Notes: a model not told the origin generated them from the letters alone. A stretch of 64,000 nt of DNA from UBA4465 sp002292365 (GCA_943788615.1 CALSQY010000001.1:248001-312000); one strand, 5' to 3'; positions 36,414 through 45,654 are shown, counted from the first letter of the stretch. A program made the numbers and translations.

Positions 36414-36725
36414 ATAGGAGCTCAGTGGGGTGTATATCTAAGACCTGCTTTGACCTTTGTTCTTTGGTTTGAATCATGGGTTAATGGAGTTTTGTATAGG
36501 AAACATAAAGTTGAAACGGTGATCATGATGTTTGAAAGAGTGGCCTATATGGATTCATCAGGTTTGGAGTTGTTGCATTTGGCTTTAACCACGTTCCATC
36601 GATAAAAAATAAAGCGATTATTTACCGGTTTATCAGGTCAACTCAAAAAGTGCTTCGGACAATCCGGTCCGATGCTCGATGTACACGAGGGAATGGCATC
36701 ATTTGATGATTTAAAGGCTTGTTGA
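36414..36725 (+). pseudogene. Decayed STAS domain (SulP-transporter-tail-like), in-frame stop
   Basis: One frame read from 36414 to 36725 without length change gives 104 codons that match a STAS domain: RPALTFVLWFESWVNG near the start, then FERVAYMDSSGLELLHLAL, a TAA stop at 36603-36605, then LFTGLSGQLKKCFGQSG and a FDDLKAC terminus. The DSSGLELL loop is the STAS phospho-site region, and the preceding strand resembles the STAS tail of SulP anion transporters. No ATG opens the frame and a stop (36411-36413) precedes it, so the transmembrane part is gone. The stop is a substitution, which fits real decay. Confidence 0.7.
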
Positions 36726-37005
36726 GTTCATTTAAAAAAACCGGCTTATGCGATCAGGGAGATTTTCAGTAATTATTAAGTATAAGGCTTGTCGGTCGAA
36801 CGGGGTATAAAAGGCTAGATCTATATCCAAAAGTCTAAAATAGCGGCTATTCTCCTTATTAACATTTAAAAAGTTATACACTAAAAAAAATGACACATCA
36901 TATAAAAAGCTGATGAACAGATAGTTATAAATTTTCAATTAATAAAAAAACATGTGGATAACTATTAACTAATTGATTATTAATTTATTATGACCAAATC
37001 ATGAA
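36726..37005. other. Intergenic, AT-rich, no gene seen
   Basis: The stretch between the STAS remnant and the ClC channel's end has no coding pattern I trust. A 68-codon minus-strand frame (36732-36938) lacks recognisable features. Confidence 0.5.
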
Positions 37006-38790
37006 TTACTCTTTGGTTTGCCTAATAAGGTGTGTGCGATAGGTATTGAAAATTCTGGATTTAGAGAGAAATCCTATGTATTTTCCGTCATCTATTACTG
37101 GTAAATTCCAAGCATGGGAGATCTCAAATTTATTCATTACGGTTTGCATATTGTCATAGGATGAAACGTGAGTAGGCACTTGGGTCATGAGTGTGTTTAT
37201 CGTCACGTGATTTCTCTGGGATTCGTCAAACATAATTTCACGAATATTGTCCAGTGTGATAACCCCTTTAAATGCTCCATCTTCGTTGACAACAGGGAAA
37301 ATATTGCGCGTACTTTTTTTGACCAGCGGAATTAATTCGTTGAGTGTAGCTTCAGGAGCGATGGTGAGTAGATCTTTTTCAATCATTTTTTTTAAACTGA
37401 TTTTATTCAAAACCATTTTATCTCGATCATTAATTACGATGTCTCCTCGTTTGATCAGATTTCGCATATAAATAGAATGTTTTTCAAAATAGGTTACCGT
37501 TACATAGGAAATGGCAGAAACGAGCATCAAGGGAACAAATAATAAGTATCCACTGGTGATCTCTGCAATTAGAAAAATGGCCGTTAACGGAGCATGAAGT
37601 ACGCCACTCATGACCCCACACATACCTACGAGGGTGAAATGACTCAAGTTGACGGGAGCTTCTGGATAAATCCATTGAAAAATTAGACCAACTAAAAATC
37701 CGACTAATCCTCCCATGTATAAAGAGGGAGCAAAAATACCCCCACTGCCTCCTGCACCTAGGGTCAAACCTGTGGCGATTGGTTTAATGAAGATAAGACA
37801 TAATAGCGAAAGGGGAACAAACCATTGATCAGTAGTCCCAAAGAGGTCAGTAAAATAATTATATTCAAACAATGAGTTAGGTGCGCCCTTTAGTAGATTA
37901 ATAACCATATGGTAACCCTCTCCATAGAGTGAAGGAAATAATAATAGCAATAATCCTAATGAAAGTCCTCCTAGGAGAGCTCTAAGAGGAGGCTTTTTAA
38001 TTTTATGAATACCATCCTCAGTCCGTGATAGCATCCGGGTAAAATACACCGATGCGGCACCGCAGCAAAGACCTAATATTAGATAAAAGGGAGTGGACCA
38101 AGCAGAAAAGCCTTCAGTAAGTTTGAAGGAAAATAAAATATCATCTCCGAGCAAAATTAAGGACATCAGCTGGCCGCAGACCGAGGCAATTAAGATGGGA
38201 ATAAATTTATTTATGGTTACATCTGTCAACATGACCTCAACGGCAAAGATGACACCTGCGATTGGAGAATTGAAAATAGCTGATACCGCTGCGGCCGCAC
38301 CACACCCAATCATTAACGTTCTTTTTTTGTAATCAAGATGTGCCAAACGGGCCAAGTTGGATCCTATGGCAGAGCCCGTGACGACAATAGGGGCCTCTAA
38401 TCCAGCCGAGCCACCAAAGCCCACGGTAATAGCACTGGTGAGCATGTTTGAATACATCCTTGTTTTACGAATGATCGAAGACCTTTTGGAGATGGCGTAT
38501 AAAACTTTACTGATCCCATGTCCGGTACTGTCTTGAAGCAAATATTTGGCAATAAAGACGGTCAATAAAATGCCTATTACAGGATAAAATACCCATAAAT
38601 ATTTCCAGCCCGTCACCTCAACATTATTTTGAAGGATCTGCTCAATGAGGTGAACAGTTGTCTTGAGGGCTACCGCCGCCAACCCTGCCAAGATGCCCAC
38701 AAAACCTGCAATGATCAAGGTAAAATTGTTGTCATTGATGTGTTTGAGACGCCAAATGAGGAGGGGCATTAAGGGGTTGTGAAAATTCAT
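37006..38790 (-). CDS. ClC-family chloride channel/antiporter with CBS domains
   Basis: This 594-residue membrane protein has about 11-13 hydrophobic helices (to about residue 430) with ClC selectivity-filter motifs: GSAGLEAPIVVTGS (about 126-139, with the gating glutamate) and GSGGIFAPSLYMGG (about 345). A soluble C-terminal part (about 455-580) contains two CBS domains, which often bind nucleotides. The Glu in the LEAP motif suggests an H+/Cl- antiporter or gated channel. The gene stands alone, separated from map by 33 nt on the same strand. Confidence 0.92.
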   Translation of the reverse strand: MNFHNPLMPLLIWRLKHINDNNFTLIIAGFVGILAGLAAVALKTTVHLIEQILQNNVEVTGWKYLWVFYPVIGILLTVFIAKYLLQDSTGHGISKVLYAISKRSSIIRKTRMYSNMLTSAITVGFGGSAGLEAPIVVTGSAIGSNLARLAHLDYKKRTLMIGCGAAAAVSAIFNSPIAGVIFAVEVMLTDVTINKFIPILIASVCGQLMSLILLGDDILFSFKLTEGFSAWSTPFYLILGLCCGAASVYFTRMLSRTEDGIHKIKKPPLRALLGGLSLGLLLLLFPSLYGEGYHMVINLLKGAPNSLFEYNYFTDLFGTTDQWFVPLSLLCLIFIKPIATGLTLGAGGSGGIFAPSLYMGGLVGFLVGLIFQWIYPEAPVNLSHFTLVGMCGVMSGVLHAPLTAIFLIAEITSGYLLFVPLMLVSAISYVTVTYFEKHSIYMRNLIKRGDIVINDRDKMVLNKISLKKMIEKDLLTIAPEATLNELIPLVKKSTRNIFPVVNEDGAFKGVITLDNIREIMFDESQRNHVTINTLMTQVPTHVSSYDNMQTVMNKFEISHAWNLPVIDDGKYIGFLSKSRIFNTYRTHLIRQTKE

Positions 38791-38823
38791 ATCATTGGGT
38801 AGCCGTTATTCAGTATCATTATT

Positions 38824-39615
38824 TTAAATAAACGAAGCTTGCTGTTTAACGAGGGCTTCTTCTATATATTGAAAGGTTGAGAGGATTTCAGGTTGACCAT
38901 CTACCACCGCGACGTTGTGTTCAAAATGAGCGGATGGTTTCCGATCTGATGTGACAATGGTCCAACCATCGGCTAATTGAATTACATTTTTGGTACCCAG
39001 ATTGATCATGGGCTCAATAGCCAGCACCAGGCCTTCTTTTATTTTATGACCAGACCCTCTTTTTCCGAAGTTGGGCACCTCTGGAGCTTCATGCATTTTT
39101 TTACCAAGCCCATGTCCGACTAGTTGTCGTACTACGCCAAACCGATTCTTTTCAGCATGGTGCTGGACGGCATAACCAATGTCTCCGATACGTTTGCCCA
39201 CTACCATTTGTTCAATGCCTAGGTAAAGACTCTCTTTGGTAATGCGCAATAATTTTTTAATGTCATCGGAGATTTCACCGACGGCAAAGGTAAAGGCATG
39301 ATCTCCATAATAGTTATTTTTTAATGCGCCACAATCCACTGAAATGATGTCTCCATCGACCAATGGTTTGTCGCCGGGAATGCCATGTACGACTTGTTCA
39401 TTGACTGAAATACACAAGGTGGCAGGAAAATCGTAGAGACCTAGAAAACCAGGCAGGGCACCTTGATCTCTGATGTATTCTTCCGCCTTTTTATCTAATG
39501 TCTTTGGGGAGATACCGGGCTTTATGACTTCTGCCAGGATACCTAAGGTCCGTGAAACGATCAACGCACTTTCTCTTATCAATTCAATTTCTTCTTTGTT
39601 TTTGTAATGAATCAT
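38824..39615 (-). CDS. map: Methionine aminopeptidase
   Basis: Map removes the initiator methionine from nascent proteins. The 263-residue type I enzyme keeps the metal ligands: Asp in SVDCGALKNNYYGDHAFTF (about 93-111), His in GHGLGKKMHE (about 167), and Glu in LAIEPMINLG (about 200) and near the C-terminus. SVNEQVVHGIPG (about 70) is the substrate-binding signature. A TAnnTTTG box lies 15 nt upstream. Confidence 0.95.
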   Translation of the reverse strand: MIHYKNKEEIELIRESALIVSRTLGILAEVIKPGISPKTLDKKAEEYIRDQGALPGFLGLYDFPATLCISVNEQVVHGIPGDKPLVDGDIISVDCGALKNNYYGDHAFTFAVGEISDDIKKLLRITKESLYLGIEQMVVGKRIGDIGYAVQHHAEKNRFGVVRQLVGHGLGKKMHEAPEVPNFGKRGSGHKIKEGLVLAIEPMINLGTKNVIQLADGWTIVTSDRKPSAHFEHNVAVVDGQPEILSTFQYIEEALVKQQASFI

Positions 39616-39630
39616 GAGCTTTCAATAAAA

Positions 39631-39638
39631 CAAAGATA
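39631..39638 (-). promoter_or_regulatory. Bacteroidota -7 box of map
   Basis: The minus strand reads TATCTTTG, a full TAnnTTTG match, 15 nt from the map ATG. It overlaps the downstream edge of the terminator of the preceding SPOR-like gene. Confidence 0.5.
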
Positions 39639-39641
39639 ACA

Positions 39642-39673
39642 ACAAAAAACCCTGACAGATTCTGTCAGGGTTT
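39642..39673 (-). terminator. Rho-independent terminator of the SPOR-like gene
   Basis: Perfect 13-nt inverted arms (39647-39659 and 39661-39673) give a GC-containing stem with a tight loop. On the minus strand the stem is followed by TTTTTTGTTGTT. It sits 20 nt past the SPOR-like stop and before map. Confidence 0.9.
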
Positions 39674-39692
39674 CATTTCTTTCTTAATCTGG

Positions 39693-40313
39693 TTAAGATT
39701 TTGGAATATTTTCTAATACCTCCTTGATAGGCACTCTTACCCCATCTCTATAGGAAATGATCCAAGCATCAGAAACACCCATCTCACGCATGTATTTTTT
39801 AAAGGTATCGGCTTCCCAGTAATCCGTAAATACACCTAAGGTGTATCTCATCAAACCATCTTCTCCTACTTCTCCAAAAAAGCTGTCAGATTTATCCAAG
39901 TACTTGCTTAAATCTTTATTTTGAAAGGCTCCGATTTGAACCTTGAAAGCAATGCCTTTGACAGCAGGTCTTTTTTTGGTCATTGAACCCCCTGAAGTTG
40001 CTACGCCTTCTTTTGCTTTTTTTGCATTTGCAGCCATTTGCTTTCTCATCTCTCTCATTTGAGCCTCGTACTGCGCAACCTGATCCTCTTTTTCTTTGTT
40101 CGCGGCATCGTTTGCAGATAATTCATCATTTAAACTTGCTATTTGCCCTTTCAAGCCCTTATTTTCATCAACAAGCGATTTGTATTGTTCTGGCGTAAGT
40201 GATTTGACCCTTTTCTTCCATTCTTTCTTTTCTTTTTTCGACAATTGACTCATCGCATCAAAAGATACTGTTAAGCCTAAAATCAAGATCAATAAGGTTG
40301 TAAATTTTTTCAT
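39693..40313 (-). CDS. Secreted coiled-coil protein with SPOR-like C-terminal domain
   Basis: This 206-residue protein has a signal peptide (about 1-22), a Lys/Glu-rich coiled-coil region (about 25-100) and a C-terminal fold of about 75 residues starting FKVQIGAFQNKDL and ending in DGVRVPIKEVL. The VQIGAF strand and later YTLGVF with a DTFKKYM helix resemble the SPOR peptidoglycan-binding repeat. Proteins of this type often bind denuded glycan strands at division sites, but the family of this protein is not certain. It has its own terminator. Confidence 0.75.
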   Translation of the reverse strand: MKKFTTLLILILGLTVSFDAMSQLSKKEKKEWKKRVKSLTPEQYKSLVDENKGLKGQIASLNDELSANDAANKEKEDQVAQYEAQMREMRKQMAANAKKAKEGVATSGGSMTKKRPAVKGIAFKVQIGAFQNKDLSKYLDKSDSFFGEVGEDGLMRYTLGVFTDYWEADTFKKYMREMGVSDAWIISYRDGVRVPIKEVLENIPKS

Positions 40314-40385
40314 TTTATCTAGTTAAGTAAGAATTACGTGGTTACTGGATGATAAAGTAAGATAATTAACCTTTAATATCCAAAA

Positions 40386-41789
40386 TTAAGCCTTGATAGA
40401 TCCTATCATGTCTTCTGGCCGTACCCACTCAGCGAATTGGGCTTCGCTCACTAATTCAAGGGTTAATGCCGCTTCTTTAAGCGTAGTACCTTCTCTATGG
40501 GCTTTCTTTGCAATTTTTGCAGCATTTTCGTATCCAATATGCGGGTTTAAGGCGGTTACCAGCATCAGTGAGTTTTCCAATTTATCTTGAATAACGCTGT
40601 AATTAGGCTCGATACCCACCGCACAATTGTCATTAAAAGATTGACAAACATCTCCAAGCAGTCGTGCAGAGTTGATGAGATTGTATGCCATCATAGGTTT
40701 GAAAACATTGAGTTCAAAATGGCCACTCATCCCACCGATGGTGACGGCTACATCATTTCCCATGACCTGAGCACAGATCATGGTAAGGGCCTCACATTGG
40801 GTAGGATTAACTTTTCCAGGCATGATTGAAGAGCCAGGTTCGTTTTCGGGAAGTATGATTTCTCCAATACCGCTTCTGGGACCTGAACTCAGCATACGAA
40901 TATCGTTACCAATTTTCATTAAGCTAATGGCCAGTTGCTTGAGAGCCCCGTGAGATGCTACGAGGGCATCATGGGCGGCCAAGGCTTCAAATTTATTATC
41001 TGCTGAAACAAAAGGGATTTCTGCATGTTTAGCAATGTATTCGGCGACTAAATTGGCATAGCCTTTGGGCGCATTGAGGCCTGTACCCACAGCGGTACCT
41101 CCTAAAGCCAATTCTGACAAATGAGCAAAAGTATGCTCCAAGGCCTTGAGACCATGATCTAATTGTGAAACATAACCAGAAAATTCTTGACCTAAACTTA
41201 AAGGTGTAGCATCCATGAAATGGGTTCGGCCTATTTTGACAATCCCTGAAAATTTTTTTGCCTTTGCATCAAGGGTATTTCTCAGTATTGTAATGGCGGG
41301 GATGGTATTTTCTACCAATATTTTGTAGGCTGCGATGTGCATGGCGGTTGGAAAAGTATCATTTGAAGACTGACTTTTATTCACGTCATCATTGGGGTGG
41401 ATGATTTTTTTTGCATCCGTTAATTGACCTCCATTTAGGACATGACTCCGATTGGCGATGACCTCGTTACAATTCATGTTAGACTGTGTACCTGAACCAG
41501 TCTGCCATACGACCAGTGGAAATTGATCGTCCAATTGGCCTTTCAAGATTTCATCACATACTTTGGCAATCATACTTGCTTTTTCGTCATCTAAGACGCC
41601 AAGGCTTGCGTTGGCTTGTGCAGCAGATTTTTTTAAAATGGCAAACGCACGAATGAGTTCGATGGGCATGGTCATGTTGGGGCCCCCAATTTTAAAATTA
41701 TTTCTGGAGCGCTCGGTTTGTGCCCCCCAATATTTGTCAGCGGGAACTTTAACCTCACCCATGGTGTCATGTTCTAGACGATATTCCAT
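40386..41789 (-). CDS. fumC: Fumarate hydratase class II
   Basis: FumC hydrates fumarate to L-malate in the TCA cycle. It is full length (467 residues) and contains the superfamily signature GSSIMPGKVNPTQCEA (about 318-333), GSGTQSNMNCNEVIANR (about 97-113) and KIGRTHFMDATPLSLGQ (about 186). This arrangement is that of the iron-free, oxygen-stable class. A TAnnTTTG box precedes it. Confidence 0.96.
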   Translation of the reverse strand: MEYRLEHDTMGEVKVPADKYWGAQTERSRNNFKIGGPNMTMPIELIRAFAILKKSAAQANASLGVLDDEKASMIAKVCDEILKGQLDDQFPLVVWQTGSGTQSNMNCNEVIANRSHVLNGGQLTDAKKIIHPNDDVNKSQSSNDTFPTAMHIAAYKILVENTIPAITILRNTLDAKAKKFSGIVKIGRTHFMDATPLSLGQEFSGYVSQLDHGLKALEHTFAHLSELALGGTAVGTGLNAPKGYANLVAEYIAKHAEIPFVSADNKFEALAAHDALVASHGALKQLAISLMKIGNDIRMLSSGPRSGIGEIILPENEPGSSIMPGKVNPTQCEALTMICAQVMGNDVAVTIGGMSGHFELNVFKPMMAYNLINSARLLGDVCQSFNDNCAVGIEPNYSVIQDKLENSLMLVTALNPHIGYENAAKIAKKAHREGTTLKEAALTLELVSEAQFAEWVRPEDMIGSIKA

Positions 41790-41813
41790 ATGTACGTTGG
41801 TTTAATTGAAGGA

Positions 41814-41821
41814 CAAAAATA
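41814..41821 (-). promoter_or_regulatory. Bacteroidota -7 box of fumC
   Basis: The minus strand reads TATTTTTG, a full TAnnTTTG match, 24 nt before the ATG. A TTG element at the expected -33 distance is not clear. Confidence 0.45.
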
Positions 41822-41888
41822 GAGATTAAGTTGGATACAATAATAATAATTTTCAGGGAAGCCAATAAAAATGTGTGGACGCTTGGGT

Positions 41889-41920
41889 TTTGTTTCATTG
41901 AGGTTTTAGTAGTAGGTTTG
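41889..41920 (+). promoter_or_regulatory. Promoter of the LuxR-type regulator
   Basis: A -33-like TTTG (41889-41892) and a -7 TAGGTTTG (41913-41920) are separated by 20 nt, matching the Bacteroidota housekeeping promoter layout. The ATG follows 23 nt after the -7 box. Confidence 0.65.
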
Positions 41921-41943
41921 CTGTTTAGAATGATTCTAAATAA

Positions 41944-42582
41944 ATGAAATCGATTAAGGTACTCATTTCGGATTTTCAATTTTTGACGAGAGAAGGTCTT
42001 ATCAAGCTGATGGAAGGTACTCAGCATTTTGATTTGATAGGAGTTCTCGAAAATCGAGAGCAATGGATGGAGCAAGTCACCCAAGCACAGCCAGATGTTT
42101 TGATTCTGGATTATCCAGAGCGTCAATCGGATATGAATGCGACCCTTACCGAATTCATCAAGTTACAGGCGAGCAATATTTTGGTAGTTACCAATGAAGT
42201 TGAAAAAGGCCACATACAAAACTTACTGAGCCTAGGTGTGAAAGGCATTGTGACCAAACGGTGCAGTCAAACAGAAATCATCCATGCCATTGAATCGGTG
42301 GCCAAGTCGAACCGATTTTTTTGTAATAGTATTTTAGAAATAGTCATGGCCCCCCATGAGGAGGTAGGACAAAATTGCGAACCCACGGATTTATCTAAAC
42401 GCGAATTTGAGGTACTTGAATTGATTGCAAAGGGCTTTAGAACTGCAGATATAGCCGAAAAACTGTTTGTAAGCATCCATACCATCAACTCCCATCGCAA
42501 GAATATTCTGAAAAAATTAAAACTCAAGTCCCCGGCACAACTCATTGTTTATGCCATTGAATCTAAACTGGTTCAAGTTTAA
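41944..42582 (+). CDS. LuxR-family two-component response regulator
   Basis: This 212-residue protein has a receiver domain (about 1-120), with the phospho-acceptor Asp in QPDVLILDYPE (about 57), and a C-terminal LuxR-type helix-turn-helix (about 148-212: LSKREFEVLELIAKGFRTADIAEKL split across two helices). No sensor kinase is adjacent. It lies 77 nt upstream of feoA on the same strand, so a link to iron uptake control is possible, but the gap and its own promoter leave that as inference. Confidence 0.88.
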   Translation: MKSIKVLISDFQFLTREGLIKLMEGTQHFDLIGVLENREQWMEQVTQAQPDVLILDYPERQSDMNATLTEFIKLQASNILVVTNEVEKGHIQNLLSLGVKGIVTKRCSQTEIIHAIESVAKSNRFFCNSILEIVMAPHEEVGQNCEPTDLSKREFEVLELIAKGFRTADIAEKLFVSIHTINSHRKNILKKLKLKSPAQLIVYAIESKLVQV

Positions 42583-42659
42583 GGGAACGATAGTTTCGAT
42601 AGCCTTTCAGCAGATTGCAGAAAAGGGCTTATTTTTGGTGTCATAAACCCGTGAAACCA

Positions 42660-42878
42660 ATGACCTTAGACCAAGTATCAAATCTTTCCAAATCTTATGT
42701 TGTCAAGGATATAAAAAAAGATCCCCTCATGACCAAGTTGATAGATATGGGTTTATTTTCCGGAAAAGAAATTAGGTTACTTTTCAAGGCTCCCTTTGGT
42801 GACCCCATTGCCATTGACCTACAAGGTTACACGTTATCTTTAAGAAGAGAAGAGGCAGCATTAATTGCTATCGAATGA
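42660..42878 (+). CDS. feoA: Ferrous iron transport protein A
   Basis: FeoA is a small SH3-like cytoplasmic protein required for FeoB-dependent Fe(II) uptake. The 72 residues include LIDMGLFSGKEIRLLFKAPFGDPI and LSLRREEAALI (each only part of a longer family motif). An in-frame TTG lies 45 nt upstream, but the ATG at 42660 (MTLDQVSNL) gives the normal length. The stop overlaps the feoB start by 4 nt (ATGA), showing translational coupling. Confidence 0.9.
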   Translation: MTLDQVSNLSKSYVVKDIKKDPLMTKLIDMGLFSGKEIRLLFKAPFGDPIAIDLQGYTLSLRREEAALIAIE

Positions 42879-44824
42879 AGGCGGCCCTCGTTGGAAATCC
42901 AAATTCGGGCAAGACTTCGGTCTTCAACTTACTCACTGGACTGAATCAAAAGGTAGGGAATTACCCCGGTATCACGGTAGATAAAAAATGGGGTCATTTT
43001 AATCATCAAGGAACCCGTGTGGAATTGCTTGATTTGCCAGGGCTTTACAGCATCTATCCAAAGTCTCAAGACGAAGAGGTGGTTTTTCAAGTGCTGCGTC
43101 AAAAGGATCACCCTGACCATCCTGATTTGGTGATCGTGGTCATGGATACTACCAATTTAGAACGCAATTTGTTCCTTGCTACCCAGATATTGGATTTGGG
43201 AATACCTACTTTATTGGTCGCTAACATGATAGATCTTATGGATAAAAATCAGGTAGGGGTTAATTTTGAAAAACTCAGTGAGTTATTGGGCCGCGTACCC
43301 TTGGTCCCCTTCAATGCGCGCACTGGCCAAGACCTGGCCCTCTTGAAATCGGCCCTCTTAGAGGTGCCGTTGGAGGTTATGCCCATCCCGTACACGCAGG
43401 AATTTATGAATCTGGAGGATTGGGATACAGGTAGGCAAGAGGAGGCTGCCCGCGGAGAAGCACGCTATAAAAGAATACGTCAAATATTGTCTTTCTGTCA
43501 ACACTTACCTCGAAAGCGGTCGGTAAGACATCAAAAATGGGATCAAATTCTTACCCATCCTTTCTGGGGTTACCTCATTTTTCTCTCTCTTTTGGCCCTC
43601 ATCTTTCAAACCATTTTTGCCTGGTCTGAGGTGCCAATGAATTTAATTGATACGGTTTTTTTGACCCTGAGTCAATGGTCCCAGGCGACCTTGCCTAACG
43701 GCCCCCTGACCGATTTGATTTCGCAGGGCCTCATCCCTGGATTGGGCGGAGTCATGATCTTTATTCCGCAGATTGCGCTGCTCTTTGGCTTCATTTTCGT
43801 TCTGGAAGAGACCGGCTATATGGCGCGTATGGTGTTTATTACTGATCGATTGATACGACCTTTTGGCTTAAATGGGCGCAGCATAGTGCCGCTCATATCT
43901 GGTGTGGCGTGTGCCATACCTGCTGTAATGGCCACCCGCACTATAGACCATTGGAAGGAACGCCTCATTACCATCATGGTGGTGCCCTTGATGAGTTGTT
44001 CGGCCCGACTTCCGGTGTATACCTTGTTGATCGCCTTGGTAGTACCCGATGTTTCTTGGGGTATTTTTAATTTGAAGGGGATGGTCTTGATGGCATTATA
44101 CCTCGTAGGTTTTGTGGCAGCCTTGTTTTCGGCCCTCCTCTTCAAGTGGCTCTTGAAAACCAAAGAAAAAAGCTTTTTGGTCATGGAATTGCCCGATTAT
44201 AAAATCCCACGTTGGTCGAATTTGGGCATCACCATGCTCGAAAAATGCAAAGTATTTGTTTGGGAGGCGGGGAAAGTGATCCTTGCTATCTCTGTGATTT
44301 TATGGCTATTGGCCAGCTATGGCCCAGGAGACCAAATGGCCTCCGCCATTGCAGAGATTCCAGTACCCACCGAATCTGCCCAGCAGGCAGATTATCAGCA
44401 CCAGGTCAAATCAGTTGCCTTGGAGCATTCTTACATCGGTAGGGCTGGAAAATGGATGGAGCCAGCGATTCAACCCTTGGGATACAATTGGCAAATTGGG
44501 ATTTCATTGATTACCTCTTTTGTGGCCAGAGAAGTGTTTGTGGGTTCGATGGCGACCATTTATAGCGTGGGAGAAACTTTTGAAAGCGATCAGACCTTAC
44601 TAGAGCGGATGTCCCACCAAAGGAATGGTCTCGGAAAACCCGTCTATACGCTGGCTTCAGGGATTTCTTTGATGTTGTTTTACGCTTTCGCCATGCAATG
44701 TATGAGTACCTTGGCCGTAGTGCGGAGAGAAACCAAAAGTTGGAAATGGCCCCTGATACAATTGATCTATATGACGGCCCTTGCCTATATTAGTGCGCTG
44801 ATCGCCTTTAATCTATTGAACTGA
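42875..44824 (+). CDS. feoB: Ferrous iron transporter B
   Basis: FeoB is the inner-membrane Fe(II) transporter with an N-terminal G domain. The 649 residues show G1 GNPNSGKTSVFNLLTG (about 7-22), G2 VGNYPGITVDKK, G3 LDLPGLYS, G4 NMIDLMDKN and then two Gate regions with multiple helices from about residue 225. The Gate signatures VACAIPAVMATRTI and MQCMSTLAVVRRET are intact. It overlaps feoA upstream and a microprotein gene downstream. Confidence 0.96.
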   Translation: MKAALVGNPNSGKTSVFNLLTGLNQKVGNYPGITVDKKWGHFNHQGTRVELLDLPGLYSIYPKSQDEEVVFQVLRQKDHPDHPDLVIVVMDTTNLERNLFLATQILDLGIPTLLVANMIDLMDKNQVGVNFEKLSELLGRVPLVPFNARTGQDLALLKSALLEVPLEVMPIPYTQEFMNLEDWDTGRQEEAARGEARYKRIRQILSFCQHLPRKRSVRHQKWDQILTHPFWGYLIFLSLLALIFQTIFAWSEVPMNLIDTVFLTLSQWSQATLPNGPLTDLISQGLIPGLGGVMIFIPQIALLFGFIFVLEETGYMARMVFITDRLIRPFGLNGRSIVPLISGVACAIPAVMATRTIDHWKERLITIMVVPLMSCSARLPVYTLLIALVVPDVSWGIFNLKGMVLMALYLVGFVAALFSALLFKWLLKTKEKSFLVMELPDYKIPRWSNLGITMLEKCKVFVWEAGKVILAISVILWLLASYGPGDQMASAIAEIPVPTESAQQADYQHQVKSVALEHSYIGRAGKWMEPAIQPLGYNWQIGISLITSFVAREVFVGSMATIYSVGETFESDQTLLERMSHQRNGLGKPVYTLASGISLMLFYAFAMQCMSTLAVVRRETKSWKWPLIQLIYMTALAYISALIAFNLLN

Positions 44825-44967
44825 TGGTACAAACATTTATCATTTTCCTACTACTGATCTCCTCAATCCTTTATTTGACCCATAAATTCATCCTTAAAAG
44901 GGGGGCAAATCACAAAGAAGGCTGTGCTGAATGTGGGCCCTTAAGAAAAACTGTTGAGCATCCCTAG
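44824..44967 (+). CDS. FeoB-associated Cys-containing membrane microprotein
   Basis: This 47-codon gene starts on the last base of the feoB stop (TGATG overlap). It encodes one N-terminal membrane helix (about 4-23) then a short tail with GCAECG, a CxxC pair. Similar short FeoB-associated Cys-rich proteins are known in Bacteroidota and Firmicutes; a role as an Fe(II)-handling accessory (the FeoC position) is inferred. The tight overlap with feoB is the main support that it is real. Confidence 0.75.
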   Translation: MVQTFIIFLLLISSILYLTHKFILKRGANHKEGCAECGPLRKTVEHP

Positions 44968-45077
44968 TTCTAGTGATTGTTGGCTACAACTAGTGAGGAG
45001 GGAATTGCCTATCAGTAGGGATGCTATGGCAGTAGGATCAGGGGTATTTTTGTTATCAGTTTTAATCATAACAAATC

Positions 45078-45230
45078 ATGCACTTTAATTCCCCGTCCGA
45101 TTCTTTTGATGCCACTTTTAATCCACTTGAGGATAAAAAGAGTGCGCACGACTTGGGATGTGTGTTTAAAAAATGTTGTGAAAAATATAAGAGAAAAGGT
45201 AAAAACTGCAAAAAATGTCCTCGAAATTAA
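45078..45230 (+). CDS. Cys/Lys-rich microprotein (50 residues)
   Basis: The 51-codon frame encodes an acidic/neutral N-terminal half and a C-terminal GCVFKKCCEKYKRKGKNC segment followed by KKCPRN. Five Cys lie in the last 23 residues with Lys/Arg between them, a pattern seen in short Bacteroidota proteins of unknown role. It could bind a metal or nucleic acid; neither is shown. It overlaps the next gene by 16 bp and lies between the feo genes and ferritin. Confidence 0.65.
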   Translation: MHFNSPSDSFDATFNPLEDKKSAHDLGCVFKKCCEKYKRKGKNCKKCPRN

Positions 45231-45562
45231 TTTCTTCAGCAATTGTATTTGAAACGCTAGCCACTTCGGTTTCTCAATGTGACCGTTCTGAGAAATTTTT
45301 CCTTCACTTTTTGGAGAAGCCGATGGAGCTCAAATTATGTGAGCTGATTGGATTAAAACGCAAAATCGAAAACATAGACCTAACCGCATTGGTTTCCAGT
45401 CAAGGACCCGATATCGAGATTTTGTACCTATCTCATCAGCATCCAATCTTGGTGCTTTCAATTTATGAAATTTTGGAATTGAGAGAAGTGTTATCTGGCA
45501 CTTTCACCATGCTCGAGCTTAATAGCTTGATCCATAAATCCATTCACCGAAAATTTTCATAA
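45215..45562 (+). CDS. Uncharacterised protein in iron block (115 residues)
   Basis: I do not recognise this protein. It is soluble and leucine-rich, with a probable beta core (IEILYLSHQHPILVLSIYEI) and a C-terminal amphipathic helix (TMLELNSLIHKSIHR). Two Cys are present (residues 22 and 42). It begins inside the preceding microprotein gene (16-bp overlap), which suggests coupled translation, and ferritin follows about 90 nt later. A regulator or chaperone of iron storage would fit the context but has no direct support. Confidence 0.6.
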   Translation: MSSKLISSAIVFETLATSVSQCDRSEKFFLHFLEKPMELKLCELIGLKRKIENIDLTALVSSQGPDIEILYLSHQHPILVLSIYEILELREVLSGTFTMLELNSLIHKSIHRKFS

Positions 45563-45654
45563 TAGGTATTTAGACTCATTATAAATATCCTTCAAATTCT
45601 TTGAATCGTGATTTTATCTATTACTTTGTGTAAATAAAATTTAATTTTTTTGAT

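Noticed and set aside
36732..36938. 68-codon minus-strand frame between the STAS remnant and the ClC gene
   Set aside because: Hydrophobic, AT-driven composition, no motif and no promoter; probably chance.
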